Source: Lachnospiraceae bacterium GAM79 (GTDB lineage Bacteria; Bacillota; Clostridia; Lachnospirales; Lachnospiraceae). From it: 64,000 bases of DNA. The notes under the pieces were generated by a model. The model saw only the letters and a program-made list of their open reading frames with translations, searched no databases and was not told the DNA's origin. Shown here one piece after another: positions 26,941-35,965 of the stretch; within the stretch, counting starts at the first letter, position 1, and every line of letters begins with the position of its first letter. The position numbers and the translations under genes are program-made. The stretch covers positions 3,162,001 to 3,226,000 of the forward strand of contig AP018536.1 in assembly GCA_003584705.1 (NCBI GenBank). Reading direction: 5' to 3'.

Positions 26941-27363
26941 TTATTTCTTAGCATCCTTAGGTCTCTTAGCGCCGTACTTGGAACGAGCCTGTTTTCTGTT
27001 AGCGACACCGGCGGTATCAAGGGTACCACGGATGATGTGGTATCTGGTACCGGGCAGGTCCTTAACACGACCACCACGGATCAAAACAACGCTGTGCTCC
27101 TGCAGATTGTGACCTTCACCGGGAATGTAGCTGGTAACTTCGATTCCGTTGGAAAGACGTACTCTGGCGATCTTTCTAAGAGCAGAGTTAGGCTTTTTAG
27201 GAGTTGCTGTCTTAACAGCGGTACATACACCACGCTTCTGGGGAGCAGAAACGTCTGTTGCTTTCTTGTGAAGAGAGTTGTAACCCTTCTGGAGAGCAGG
27301 TGCAGTAGACTTCTTAACAGAAGTCTGACGTCCTTTTCTTACTAACTGGTTAAATGTTGGCAT
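26941..27363 (-). CDS. rpsL: Ribosomal protein S12
   Basis: 140 residues. Core motifs [20 protein letters not shown] and [13 protein letters not shown] carry the lysines (in PKKPNS and VKDLP) whose change gives streptomycin resistance; both are wild type here. First gene of the str operon, with a strong promoter 60-90 nt upstream. Confidence 0.98.
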   Translation of the reverse strand: MPTFNQLVRKGRQTSVKKSTAPALQKGYNSLHKKATDVSAPQKRGVCTAVKTATPKKPNSALRKIARVRLSNGIEVTSYIPGEGHNLQEHSVVLIRGGRVKDLPGTRYHIIRGTLDTAGVANRKQARSKYGAKRPKDAKK

Positions 27364-27421
27364 TCTGTTTCACCTCTTTCTTAATAGTATAATAGACGCA
27401 CCTTTTCTGGCACGCTTTAAC

Positions 27422-27450
27422 AGTATACTTGTTCCGACTTCCGTTGTCAA
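27422..27450 (-). promoter_or_regulatory. Sigma-A promoter of the str operon
   Basis: TTGACA (27445-27450), 17-nt spacer, TATACT (27422-27427) on the minus strand, upstream of rpsL. Confidence 0.85.
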
Positions 27451-27505
27451 CAGGTTTTTCGTGAAATTTACAGGGTTTTTCATGACTTTTTCATATATTA
27501 TAAGT

Positions 27506-27575
27506 CGAGTAGGCTGGCTCCTACTCGATTTGTATACTTTGTACACCATCTCGCTTAAAAGCTCGATGATGTACA
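27506..27575. repeat. Two inverted repeats upstream of the str promoter
   Basis: CGAGTAGG-CTGGCT-CCTACTCG (27506-27527) and an imperfect palindrome starting and ending TGTACA (27540-27575) with inner CATCTCG/CGATGATG. They may terminate incoming transcripts or bind a regulator. Confidence 0.4.
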
Positions 27576-27586
27576 TTCGCCAAAAT

Positions 27587-27616
27587 GGGAGCCGTACCGT
27601 TTCCGATACCGCTCCC
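27587..27616 (-). terminator. Terminator-like hairpin after rfbD
   Basis: GGGAGCGGTATCG-GAAA-CGGTAC-G-GCTCCC on the minus strand (one G-U pair, one bulge), 41 nt past the rfbD stop, followed by ATTTT. The T tract is short. Confidence 0.6.
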
Positions 27617-27657
27617 TGAAGTATTTCCCGTTATTTTCCTGCTTACACAAAGTCTGT

Positions 27658-28500
27658 TTACAGGATTTCTTTCAGATATCTCTCTAACGCATCCTGCCAG
27701 GAGGGAAGCCTTACGAATCCGTTCTCTGTCAGCTTGGCTTTGCTCATGCGGCTGTTCTCCGGTCGCTTGGCTTTCGTCGGATACTCGGAAGCCGGTACAG
27801 GAGCCACATCCACTTTCATGCCAGCCTGGCGGAATATCTCGCAGGCAAATTCATACCAGTTACAGATACCTTCGTTGGTAGCATGATAGATACCGTATTT
27901 ATCCGTCAGGATCATATCCACCAGAAGCCTTGCCAGATCATAAGTATAGGTAGGAGATCCGAACTGGTCATTCACCACTGTGAGATGATCATGGGTCTTG
28001 CCCAGATTCAGCATGGTCTTGATGAAGTTCTTGCCGTTGACTCCGAATACCCAGGAGATTCTTACGATAAAATATTTCTCCAGTGTCTTCTGTACTGCCA
28101 GTTCTCCTTCGTATTTGGTCTGTCCGTATACATTCAGCGGATGACGCTCGTCCTCTGGCTCCCAGGGTCTGGTGCCCTCGCCGTCAAACACATAATCGGT
28201 ACTGATATAGACCATCTTGCAGTCCAGCTTCTTGCAGACATTCGCAATGTTCTGTGTGCCGTCCGCATTGACCTTACGGCAGATTTCCACGTTATCCTCC
28301 GCTGCATCCACTGCGGTATAGGCTGCACAGTGTACCACAGCGTCCGGTGCCGCCTCTCCGATCACCTTTTCCACGCTGGCCGCATCTGTGATATCCATCT
28401 CCTGAATATCCACGCCGACAGCCTCAATTCCGCACTTTGTCAACTCATTTACCACATCATATCCCAACTGGCCTTTTACGCCTGTTACCAAGACTTTCAT
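27658..28500 (-). CDS. rfbD: dTDP-4-dehydrorhamnose reductase
   Basis: 280 residues. The N-terminal Rossmann motif is VTGVKGQLGYDVVNEL (Gly-x-x-Gly-x-x-Gly); the SDR catalytic Tyr-x-x-x-Lys is in VYGQTKYEGE, with STDYVFDG before it. It reduces dTDP-4-dehydrorhamnose to dTDP-L-rhamnose in the cytoplasm, supplying rhamnose for surface polymers such as the polysaccharide encoded further along. rfbA, B and C are not in the window. It is alone between its own terminator and the next gene. Confidence 0.92.
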   Translation of the reverse strand: MKVLVTGVKGQLGYDVVNELTKCGIEAVGVDIQEMDITDAASVEKVIGEAAPDAVVHCAAYTAVDAAEDNVEICRKVNADGTQNIANVCKKLDCKMVYISTDYVFDGEGTRPWEPEDERHPLNVYGQTKYEGELAVQKTLEKYFIVRISWVFGVNGKNFIKTMLNLGKTHDHLTVVNDQFGSPTYTYDLARLLVDMILTDKYGIYHATNEGICNWYEFACEIFRQAGMKVDVAPVPASEYPTKAKRPENSRMSKAKLTENGFVRLPSWQDALERYLKEIL

Positions 28501-28626
28501 AGATTGCCTTCCTTTTCTTTCCTATGCTTGTGGCACAGGTCTCTGAACCGGCCACATACATGATTATAACATTCCCGGCAGACATCAGCAACGAAATACT
28601 TCACTTTTATAAATCTGGTGTAAAAA

Positions 28627-28647
28627 ATCCGGGGATGATCCCCGGAT
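28627..28647 (-). terminator. Intrinsic terminator after the 111-residue membrane protein
   Basis: ATCCGGGG/CCCCGGAT arms followed by six T on the minus strand, 15 nt past the stop. Confidence 0.85.
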
Positions 28648-28661
28648 CTTTCTGATTAAAT

Positions 28662-28997
28662 TTAAACAGTCATATAGCTTTGCGCTGCCCGCCGGATATC
28701 CTCGACAATTCCTTCTGCCTTTTTATCCTCCAGTTCGGTTACCTGCTTTCTAAGCTTCCACCAGTTCCAGCCGGGATGTGCATTTTCCTGCAATTCTATG
28801 ATTCTTTTCTGGTATTTTCTGCATAATATAAAATAAATCACCAAGAGTAATAAAACACCAATGCCCAGCATTCCGGCTACTGTGTCACCGTAATATCCAC
28901 TCTTTGCTGCCTGTGCAAGCGGTGTCGCTTCATCTTCAATTTGTACGATTCGATAACCTGTCAAAATCACAGGTATGGAATATAGCATGCCGCTCAT
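28662..28997 (-). CDS. Small membrane protein with an IEDEATPLA motif
   Basis: 111 residues. A short N-terminal part ends in IVQIEDEATPLAQAA, then one membrane segment (TVAGMLGIGVLLLLVIYFIL, about 39-58), and a charged, probably cytoplasmic helical tail. The acidic DExxPLA motif before a membrane segment also appears twice in the large surface protein downstream. I do not recognise a function; it may be a remnant or a small relative of that anchor. The N-terminus may use a later start. Confidence 0.6.
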   Translation of the reverse strand: MSGMLYSIPVILTGYRIVQIEDEATPLAQAAKSGYYGDTVAGMLGIGVLLLLVIYFILCRKYQKRIIELQENAHPGWNWWKLRKQVTELEDKKAEGIVEDIRRAAQSYMTV

Positions 28998-29219
28998 CTC
29001 GACCGCCTCCGTTATTTCTTAGTCTCTATCTATAAAGACTACTTATCCATGAAAAACGGCTCACATTTTTCGATATTTTTTTCAGGAATTCCTACCGGTC
29101 TGCTTCCGGAAATTTTTATCGCATAAATTTACTTTTTATGTGAAATCCGATATAATGGTGATATAGATTTTCACACGGCTATTTGTGCTGCAGGCGTCAC
29201 AAAGCAGCCCTTATCGCAG

Positions 29220-29240
29220 AATCAAATTTGAAATTTGATT
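29220..29240. repeat. 21-bp perfect palindrome upstream of a lipoprotein gene
   Basis: AATCAAATTT-G-AAATTTGATT, 46 nt before the lipoprotein start. Possible operator. The 28998-29286 spacer otherwise shows only AT-rich sequence with a TATAAT box near 29151-29156. Confidence 0.45.
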
Positions 29241-29286
29241 CGCGATTTCTCCGACGGAAGGAATCGTCTGCAGAATGGAGATTATT

Positions 29287-29790
29287 ATGAAAAAAATTTT
29301 CATACGACATATTTTTGCTGTAAGTATATTGTCCTGTTGTCTGTTATTCGGAGGATGCAGTCAGAATTCTGACAGAGAGGATACATCCTCCGCCACGACT
29401 GCTTCCACCTCCCCGTCTGAGACTGTTGCCGCCCAGCCTGCCGATGTTTCCCCGGATTCCGATTCGTCTGCCATAGAATCCACTTCGGAGGATACCAGGG
29501 CACTCACTCTGTCAGTAGTCAATATGTGCGGCATCGAAATCGGTATGGTAGCGGTCATTGATCCCGTGACCGGGGAACAGGTAAATATGGATTCCCTGTC
29601 GGATCAGGAATCGATCTCTATGGAAGCAGACTGGCCCTCCTCTGTCAATGAGTTCCAATGGGCTCTCTACAATACTGACGGTGAATTATGCGTTGAGGGG
29701 ACAACCGATATCAGCAGTGCCCAGGCCACAGTGACTCTTCTTCTGACCGGAGACGGTAATCTGGAAAAAGTTGAAGAGCTCTTCGAGTAA
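29287..29790 (+). CDS. Lipoprotein of unknown function
   Basis: 167 residues from the ATG preceded by GGAG. Signal peptide with lipobox LLFGGC (Cys about 24), then a Ser/Thr/Asp-rich linker to about 75 and a small C-terminal domain (LTLSVVNMCGIEIGMVAVID onward) that looks beta-sandwich-like. No family recognised. It stands alone between a palindrome and a strong terminator. Confidence 0.75.
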   Translation: MKKIFIRHIFAVSILSCCLLFGGCSQNSDREDTSSATTASTSPSETVAAQPADVSPDSDSSAIESTSEDTRALTLSVVNMCGIEIGMVAVIDPVTGEQVNMDSLSDQESISMEADWPSSVNEFQWALYNTDGELCVEGTTDISSAQATVTLLLTGDGNLEKVEELFE

Positions 29791-29814
29791 TCCGCTTTCC
29801 AAGGTCTAAAAAAC

Positions 29815-29851
29815 GACATCCACCGGGAAAATCCCAATGGATGTCTTTTTT
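29815..29851. terminator. Bidirectional terminator
   Basis: GACATCCA...TGGATGTC with inner GGG/CCC and an AAAA loop, six T on the plus strand and a T run on the minus strand. It serves the lipoprotein (plus) and the surface protein (minus). Confidence 0.85.
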
Positions 29852-29859
29852 GTTATCTT

Positions 29860-32800
29860 TTATTCTTCGATATCTCCTGCATTTTCTGCCTGAGCCTTCA
29901 GCTTCTTCTCATTGTGCTTCTTGTACATTTCATATCCGGTTGCACCGAGGATCAGAATGATCAGCCACCACCACCAGGACATCTTTGCCTGTTCGCTCTC
30001 TACGGCAACATCTGCCAGGGGAACAGCCTCTTCTTCGATATTTACGGCTTCCTTGGTCTCTTCCTTATCGGAACCTGCCTGAACGGTTTCCTGTGTATTT
30101 GCAGGAGCTGCTTCTGCAAGAGGTGCTGCTTCGTCAGCGATCTGTACAACGGGTGCTGCTGCCTGGTTCTGTGCCACTACGGTTGCCTGTGCTGCGGGTG
30201 CTGCTGCCAGTGCAACAGGTGTAACAACTGTTGCTGCCTCTCCGGCGCCGCCTTCCTCTGTATCACCAGCACCCCCGGTCTCACCTTCTCCACCTGCAGG
30301 TGTTCCGGGTGTAGGTGCGGGAGTCAGACGCTCGATCGCCTTATCCAACTCTCCGCCTGCCTCATCCAGGCTGTCCAGAATCTCCTTCAGAGTATCTTCT
30401 GCATCCTTTTTGTTCTGTTCAGCCACGGTCAGCTTTCCTTCCAGTTCCTCCAGAGCTCCAAGGTTACTGGTTCTGTTACTCTTCAGAGCTTCGATCTCTG
30501 CCTTCAGCTCTTCTACCTTGCCCTGTGCATCTTCCACCTTACCCTGTGCGTCCTGTGCATCCTGTAACAGCTTCTGATACTTTTGGGTCAGAGCCTTGGC
30601 ATCATCTACGAATTTACGATAGGCTTCATCCTTTTGGGTGAGCTTAATGTTGCCCTGAATGTAATTCAGGTTCTGGATGATCTGGCCGGTCAGCACTTCT
30701 GCATTTTCATAAGTCTCAGTTCTGACAGCAGTATTGGTTGTGGTCTCTCCGGTTTTCTCCAGATAATCAATCTCATAGGAATAGCTGGTATGAGCAATGG
30801 TATCGGTATCTGTAGTCTTCACATTGTACACACCGGTTGCGCCACTTGCTTTTGCCTGTGCCAGTGCTGCATCCTGTACCGCATTCTGTGCCTCCTCAGC
30901 AGAGGTCTTCTCATCGGTCTTAACGCTGACACCTGCCACATAGCGGATGGTTGCCTTGCCGAACTTCCAGTCATCCCAGTTGGCACTTACGAAAATACCG
31001 CCTTCTGCCTCGACTGCCTTTCTGGCTGCATCTTCCAGCTTCTTGTTCGTAGCTTCTCCATTACCAAACAGGGCTTTGATATCATTCCAAAGAGAACCGA
31101 AGGTACTCTGATCGACAGTTTTCTTGGTAACCTTTGCGTAGGTTGCGGATACAGTGCCGGATACGAGGAAGTCGGAATCATCATACCAGTGATCTTCTGT
31201 ATAGCCGGTTACCTTAAGATCACTGCTTACACCGATCAGGTATAAGTCGTCATCATCGTTAATCTTATTGCTTAACGCCTTCTCCTGCTCTTTCGTAACC
31301 TTTGCTACTGCTTCTTCCTCTGTTCTTACACCATAATCCGTCTTTTTATCTGTATGCTTCCATTCAACCTCTTCATCCTTCACATTCACAGTCTTCGTAA
31401 AGGTAGGAATGTAGGTTCCGTTACCGGTATAAGTATAATCCGTTTTTTCTGTTCCTGTAACGGTTGCTTCCTTACCGTTATTGGCATTTTCCAATTCCTT
31501 TTCCTTTTCAGCAGCTGCAGCATCTCTCTCTGCCACTGTCTGATACTGTTCGGAAGAAGTGAATTTTGCATCGGTATAGGTGATGGTGGTCACATCAGCG
31601 GTCACGGTCTTGACCAGGTTGCCGTTCTCATCCAGTTTCCAGGATTCCTTCTCGGTAACCTCATTTACATCAGTATCAACCTCGCCGTTTTCGGTCTTCT
31701 GGTTATTGTCAGAAATAATGATACTCTCGGTTCCGTCGTTCTTGATCACTTTCTTTCCATCTACTGCAATAATGGTTCCGTCTTTCAGACCTTTTTCCAC
31801 TTCGGAAACAGTGATAGTATCCCCGTTTTCCTTCACATACTGATCCGGATTGGTCTCCTGCGCCGTCTTCCAGTTTACTTCCTCAATTCGCTTCTCAAAG
31901 ATCACGATATTGTCCTTGGAAGTCTGTTTGTCATCCATCACATAGTTGTAATACTTTGTCTGCTTATTACCATTCTCATCGGTATAGGTTACTTCAAAAT
32001 AATTCTTGGTATTATTGTCTTCACCCTGTCTGCGGACAACCTTAATATCATCGGCAGTGATCTTCAGTACCTCGGGCAGATAATAATTCTGCATAATGGA
32101 AATAAAAAGCTTATCCTCATTTTTCCAGTTAAGTCCCTGATCTCCCTGTGTCAGAGCTTCCTTATCTGCAATATCCATGGCACCTGCTGCGGAGGTATCC
32201 ACTGCGCTCTTGGCAGCTTCCAGAGCCTTTGCCAGTGCTTCTGCATTTTCCTGCGCTGCTTTCAACTCAGTAGCTGCGGCATCTGCATTGGCATCTGCAC
32301 TGTTTACCGCATCCTCATATGCCTTTTCATAATCCGCCAGTTTCTTTGCGGCTTCTTCATAAGCTGCCTTGGCGGTATTGTACTCCCCGAGCTTTGCATC
32401 AAAATCTGCCTGTGCCTGATCCACGGTAGTCTTTACTTCTTCATAGGCAGCATTGGCATCGGTGATAGAAGCAGCATCCTTGATATTCTCGATCTGTCCA
32501 TTTACCTTATCCTGGGAAGCCTGCATGGCATCCTTTGCTTCTGCCGCAGTCTGTCCTGCATTTGCCGCAGCATCAGCTGCCTTATTCAGTTCTGCGTCGG
32601 ACAGCTTGTCATTGGCTTCCGCAACCCCCAGCGCAGTATCTGCATTCTCTACGGCAGACTCTGCATCCTTCAGGGATGAACCGTCTTCAACAGTCTTATC
32701 CTCTACTTTGGCATTGGCATCCAGAATGTCCTGAGACAGATCCTTTCCCCCGGCATCCTTCACATCTCCGGCTGCCACCTTGTCAACCACTTCCGCCTTC

Positions 32801-33042
32801 ACATCAGCGGCACTCTTTTCGGCGCCCTCTACAGCCTTGTCAGCATCTTTTGCGGCTGCTTCCGCCTGATCGCATACACCGGCTTCCGGTGTCACTGTAA
32901 TGTTCTTATCCTCGTTTCCTTCGGAAGAATTCCCCTCTCCTTCTGCTGCCAGTGCAGTCAACGGTGAAGATGCCATCAGCATTGCGGAAATGCCGATCGC
33001 CATAGCACGAATCACTTTTTCGTTCTTACTGTTTTTTCTCAT
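29860..33042 (-). CDS. Large coiled-coil surface protein with C-terminal membrane anchor
   Basis: 1060 residues from the ATG behind GGAGAGG. Signal peptide with cleavage after TALA (about 33). Residues 50-290 are an Ala/Lys/Glu/Asp-rich coiled coil; 300-790 is a beta-rich repeat-like region (several TxxxYT/DxNG patterns); 840-950 is a second coiled coil. A Pro/Gly-rich spacer, two motifs DEAAPLA and EEEAVPLA, a membrane segment beginning WWWWLIILILG and a basic tail follow. No LPxTG is present. Probably an adhesin or wall-spanning fibre. It is cotranscribed with a PilZ protein, hinting at c-di-GMP control. Confidence 0.75.
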   Translation of the reverse strand: MRKNSKNEKVIRAMAIGISAMLMASSPLTALAAEGEGNSSEGNEDKNITVTPEAGVCDQAEAAAKDADKAVEGAEKSAADVKAEVVDKVAAGDVKDAGGKDLSQDILDANAKVEDKTVEDGSSLKDAESAVENADTALGVAEANDKLSDAELNKAADAAANAGQTAAEAKDAMQASQDKVNGQIENIKDAASITDANAAYEEVKTTVDQAQADFDAKLGEYNTAKAAYEEAAKKLADYEKAYEDAVNSADANADAAATELKAAQENAEALAKALEAAKSAVDTSAAGAMDIADKEALTQGDQGLNWKNEDKLFISIMQNYYLPEVLKITADDIKVVRRQGEDNNTKNYFEVTYTDENGNKQTKYYNYVMDDKQTSKDNIVIFEKRIEEVNWKTAQETNPDQYVKENGDTITVSEVEKGLKDGTIIAVDGKKVIKNDGTESIIISDNNQKTENGEVDTDVNEVTEKESWKLDENGNLVKTVTADVTTITYTDAKFTSSEQYQTVAERDAAAAEKEKELENANNGKEATVTGTEKTDYTYTGNGTYIPTFTKTVNVKDEEVEWKHTDKKTDYGVRTEEEAVAKVTKEQEKALSNKINDDDDLYLIGVSSDLKVTGYTEDHWYDDSDFLVSGTVSATYAKVTKKTVDQSTFGSLWNDIKALFGNGEATNKKLEDAARKAVEAEGGIFVSANWDDWKFGKATIRYVAGVSVKTDEKTSAEEAQNAVQDAALAQAKASGATGVYNVKTTDTDTIAHTSYSYEIDYLEKTGETTTNTAVRTETYENAEVLTGQIIQNLNYIQGNIKLTQKDEAYRKFVDDAKALTQKYQKLLQDAQDAQGKVEDAQGKVEELKAEIEALKSNRTSNLGALEELEGKLTVAEQNKKDAEDTLKEILDSLDEAGGELDKAIERLTPAPTPGTPAGGEGETGGAGDTEEGGAGEAATVVTPVALAAAPAAQATVVAQNQAAAPVVQIADEAAPLAEAAPANTQETVQAGSDKEETKEAVNIEEEAVPLADVAVESEQAKMSWWWWLIILILGATGYEMYKKHNEKKLKAQAENAGDIEE

Positions 33043-33061
33043 ATGATTTTTCCTCTCCATT

Positions 33062-33373
33062 CTATGTTTCAACAATATGTTCAAATAAATACTGCAGCAC
33101 CTCCGGCGTGAACTTCTTTGCCGAAATAGCTACTTTAAAATTTCCGTCTTCTTGCTCCTCCTGTCTGGTGACATCTGCATACATGATCATCGTATCCGCT
33201 ACGATTATGATGTCTTTCCCCTTAAGGTCAGGAGATCCTGCCGGCATCGTAAAGGCTATGCCCAGCGGACTGACATTCCGGGTCTCCACAAAAATGCTTT
33301 CCCCGGTATCACATACCACGATAACACTCTTTGCCTGGTAGCCCACACGGTCGATCCGTCTTCGTTCTTCCAT
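33062..33373 (-). CDS. PilZ-domain protein
   Basis: 103 residues, a single PilZ domain. The RRRIDR start gives the arginine motif and NVSPLGIAF gives the (D/N)xSxxG motif, the two parts that bind c-di-GMP. It lies just upstream of the large surface protein gene in the same transcript (stop to start 19 nt), so it may sense c-di-GMP to control surface display. The spacer upstream (33374-33507) is AT-rich with no feature I can name. Confidence 0.85.
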   Translation of the reverse strand: MEERRRIDRVGYQAKSVIVVCDTGESIFVETRNVSPLGIAFTMPAGSPDLKGKDIIIVADTMIMYADVTRQEEQEDGNFKVAISAKKFTPEVLQYLFEHIVET

Positions 33374-33507
33374 GTCCCCTTTTGCTCCTTTCTTCCAGAG
33401 ATGCCTGTTAAAACGCCCCTTTTATTCTGTCTTATCTATTAAGACTCTCCGTCTCAGAAAAAAGGTTCAGAAAAACAGAAATATTTTTCTTTTTTTTTAC
33501 ATTTTTT

Positions 33508-33696
33508 TCAAAACATTGTATTCTTAGCATTTTTCCCATCCCTTTTCCTTACACTCACCTCCATGGCCAGCAGATCCGCAAGCAGGATCATCCCTCCCAG
33601 CACCGCCGCCAACGGTTCTCTCCACCATCCATATCCAAACAATACCACGGCACCGGTCATTCCTACCCAGTTCACCCGGGTTCCATGCATCTTCAT
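33508..33696 (-). CDS. Small two-span membrane protein
   Basis: 62 residues from the ATG after AGAGGTGGA. Two hydrophobic segments (VGMTGAVVLFGYGWW and LAAVLGGMILLADLLAM) and a basic tail. No family recognised. It follows the priming transferase by 22 nt in the same direction, so it is probably part of that transcript. Confidence 0.5.
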   Translation of the reverse strand: MKMHGTRVNWVGMTGAVVLFGYGWWREPLAAVLGGMILLADLLAMEVSVRKRDGKNAKNTMF

Positions 33697-33718
33697 TCCA
33701 CCTCTTCTGCCTCTCTTT

Positions 33719-35128
33719 CTAATACGCATCCGCATGCTTTAACAACACTGTCACCGTCTTGCACAAAATCCGGATATCCTCCATCAGTGACCAGTTATCA
33801 ATATATTCCACATCCAGCTCCACAATCTTTTCGAAATCCGTCACCAGACTCCTGCCGTTCACCTGCCACATGCCCGTCAAGCCCGGCTTGATACTGATCC
33901 GCCGCCACTGCCTTGTGCCGTATTTCTCCACCTCGTCCGGGGTCGGCGGTCTCGTTCCCACCAGACTCATGGAACCTCCCAACACATTAAAAAACTGTGG
34001 CAGCTCATCAATGCTTAAATTCCGCAGGATCCTGCCCACCCGGGTGATCCGGGGATCCTCCCGGATCTTGAACATTACGCCCCCCGCGATCTCATTTTGC
34101 GACAGCAGCTCTGACTTTCTCTCTTCCGCATCCACATACATGCTACGGAATTTATAGATCTGAAATGTCCTGCCGTTTTTCCCGACCCGGGTCTGCCGGA
34201 AGATCACAGGACCGGGGGAATCCAGCTTAATGGCCAGCGCCGCCAATAACATCACCGGAGAAAACAAAACGATCCCTGCCAGGCCTCCTGCCACATCCAT
34301 GATCCGTTTTATCACCTGTTCTCCGGTATTCAACGTCACCGTATGGTAGGTGATGACCGGATAGGTTCCCACACAGCTTACATAACTGTCGGCTCTGCGC
34401 CTCTTATAGAAATCCACCACCATCCGTACCGTCACCCCCATATCAATGCACAGATCCACATATTTCTGCATGGAAAAAAGCTGTTCCTCGCGCTTTTGCA
34501 GAATATAGATCTGATCCAGATGGTACCGGCGGATCAGCATTTCCAGATCTTCCAGACTTCCCAGATATTCTCCTGCATCTCCTTCTGAAATCTGTGCCAG
34601 TTCCTGTGCCGATGCCGCAATATACCCCACAAGCTCCATGGGGATGCTGGTCTTCTTCAAAAAATACCGAAACTTGTTGTACTGCGCCCTTCTTCCCACA
34701 AATGCGGTACGCGGCACTTCCCCGCGATTTCTTTCCATGTCTCTGCAGCATCTGCCGTGTCGCAGCAACGGTACGCTTTCCAGACTGTACGCCAGGATCA
34801 GAAACAGAAAATATCCCCTCTGATCCTCTGTAATATATGGCAGCAGGACCACGGTTGCCGCTGTTGCCACCAGAAACGATCCTGTTCTGCGCCGCTGTAT
34901 CCTGTCCGGATAACCGAACAGGGTCACATTATACAGATATTGCTCTTCCTTTCCCAATACATAAAGCAGCACGAATATCGCTGCCAGCCCTGTCATACCC
35001 CCAAGTGTCCGAAGGCTCCATGCTCTTCCCATAAATAACACAGCCACTCCATAAGCCACCAGAAGCCGCAGCATATCCTTTACTATGTGTCCGATATCCT
35101 TATTTGCACTCGTATTTGACCGATTCAT
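33719..35128 (-). CDS. Polyprenyl-phosphate sugar-1-phosphate transferase (priming glycosyltransferase)
   Basis: 469 residues. The N-terminal part has four hydrophobic segments and a CoA-binding-like domain; the C-terminal catalytic part has the membrane helix KRIMDVAGGLAGIVLFSPVM, then FRQTRVGKNGRTFQIYKFRS, SIDELPQFFNVLGGSMSLVG and KPGLTGMWQVNGRS, all family signatures. It starts exopolysaccharide repeat units on undecaprenyl phosphate. It belongs with the polysaccharide operon at 46.6-60 kb but is separated from it by the two-component and lasso genes. Confidence 0.93.
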   Translation of the reverse strand: MNRSNTSANKDIGHIVKDMLRLLVAYGVAVLFMGRAWSLRTLGGMTGLAAIFVLLYVLGKEEQYLYNVTLFGYPDRIQRRRTGSFLVATAATVVLLPYITEDQRGYFLFLILAYSLESVPLLRHGRCCRDMERNRGEVPRTAFVGRRAQYNKFRYFLKKTSIPMELVGYIAASAQELAQISEGDAGEYLGSLEDLEMLIRRYHLDQIYILQKREEQLFSMQKYVDLCIDMGVTVRMVVDFYKRRRADSYVSCVGTYPVITYHTVTLNTGEQVIKRIMDVAGGLAGIVLFSPVMLLAALAIKLDSPGPVIFRQTRVGKNGRTFQIYKFRSMYVDAEERKSELLSQNEIAGGVMFKIREDPRITRVGRILRNLSIDELPQFFNVLGGSMSLVGTRPPTPDEVEKYGTRQWRRISIKPGLTGMWQVNGRSLVTDFEKIVELDVEYIDNWSLMEDIRILCKTVTVLLKHADAY

Positions 35129-35235
35129 TTTTCTCCCCCTTCTCGTGTCACTTTTTCATCCGGTCTGTCGTTTTCCGCTGTCCTTTGTCTCTCTCTGTCG
35201 ACCTTCCTTTGGTGACAATCGTTTTTCCCCCATGC

Positions 35236-35241
35236 TAAAAT
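35236..35241 (+). promoter_or_regulatory. Promoter of the response regulator gene
   Basis: Extended -10 TGcTAAAAT, with weak -35 in TTGGTGACA about 17 nt upstream, 30 nt before the start codon. The 35129-35235 part of this divergent spacer shows nothing more. Confidence 0.55.
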
Positions 35242-35270
35242 AGCACCAGCAAAGGAGGTAAGATAATACT

Positions 35271-35963
35271 ATGTTCAAGCTTGTGCTGATCGATGATGAT
35301 GCCGAAGTGCTGGCGATCAATCAGAAATATCTCACCGGTGCGGGATTCACCGTGTATACTGCCATCTCCCCCCGGGAAGGCGTCTTATCCATTCGAAAGA
35401 ATCTTCCGGATTGTATCTTACTGGATGTTATGCTGCCCGAAGCCGACGGTTACCGGGTGTGCCGTTACATCCGCTCTTTTTCCTCTGTGCCGATCCTGTT
35501 TCTCACTGCCAGAAGTTCCGAGGAAGATGTGATCCGGGGACTTACCTGCGGCGGGGACGATTATCTGGTCAAACCCTACAGTCTCCGGGAGCTGAAAGCC
35601 CGGGTGGACCTCCTGATCCGCAGGCGCAGACAACTGGCGCAGGCTTCTTCCGATCTGGTACTGACGATCGGAAATCTTTCCATCGACAGGGTAGCCCACA
35701 AGGCCTTCTACCGGGAACAGGATCTGTGTCTCGCCAACCGGGAATATGAAGTCCTGCTGTATCTGGCAGAACACCCGGACCGGGACATCACCTTCGAGGA
35801 ACTGGGAACGGCTCTCTTCGGTGTCTACCGGGAAAGTGACAGACGCAGCGTTATGGTCAATGTCAGCCGTCTCCGCAAACGTTTCGAGGGCAATTACGAA
35901 TTGGAGAACCGCATCGAGACCGTCTGGTCCAAAGGGTATCGTTTTCTGAAAGGAGGTATCTGA
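35271..35963 (+). CDS. OmpR-family response regulator
   Basis: 230 residues. Receiver domain 1-120 with acidic pocket Asp8-Asp10, phosphoacceptor Asp52 (CILLDVMLP) and Lys near 101 (VKPYS). The C-terminal winged helix is at about 130-230 (REYEVLLYLAEHP and RSVMVNVSRLRKRF). The start has AAAGGAGGTAAG. Paired with the histidine kinase 2 nt downstream; likely controls the adjacent polysaccharide or peptide genes. Confidence 0.94.
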   Translation: MFKLVLIDDDAEVLAINQKYLTGAGFTVYTAISPREGVLSIRKNLPDCILLDVMLPEADGYRVCRYIRSFSSVPILFLTARSSEEDVIRGLTCGGDDYLVKPYSLRELKARVDLLIRRRRQLAQASSDLVLTIGNLSIDRVAHKAFYREQDLCLANREYEVLLYLAEHPDRDITFEELGTALFGVYRESDRRSVMVNVSRLRKRFEGNYELENRIETVWSKGYRFLKGGI

Positions 35964-35965
35964 CC

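Noticed and set aside
27370..27576. 68-codon minus-strand frame upstream of rpsL
   Set aside because: It spans the str promoter and has no ribosome site.
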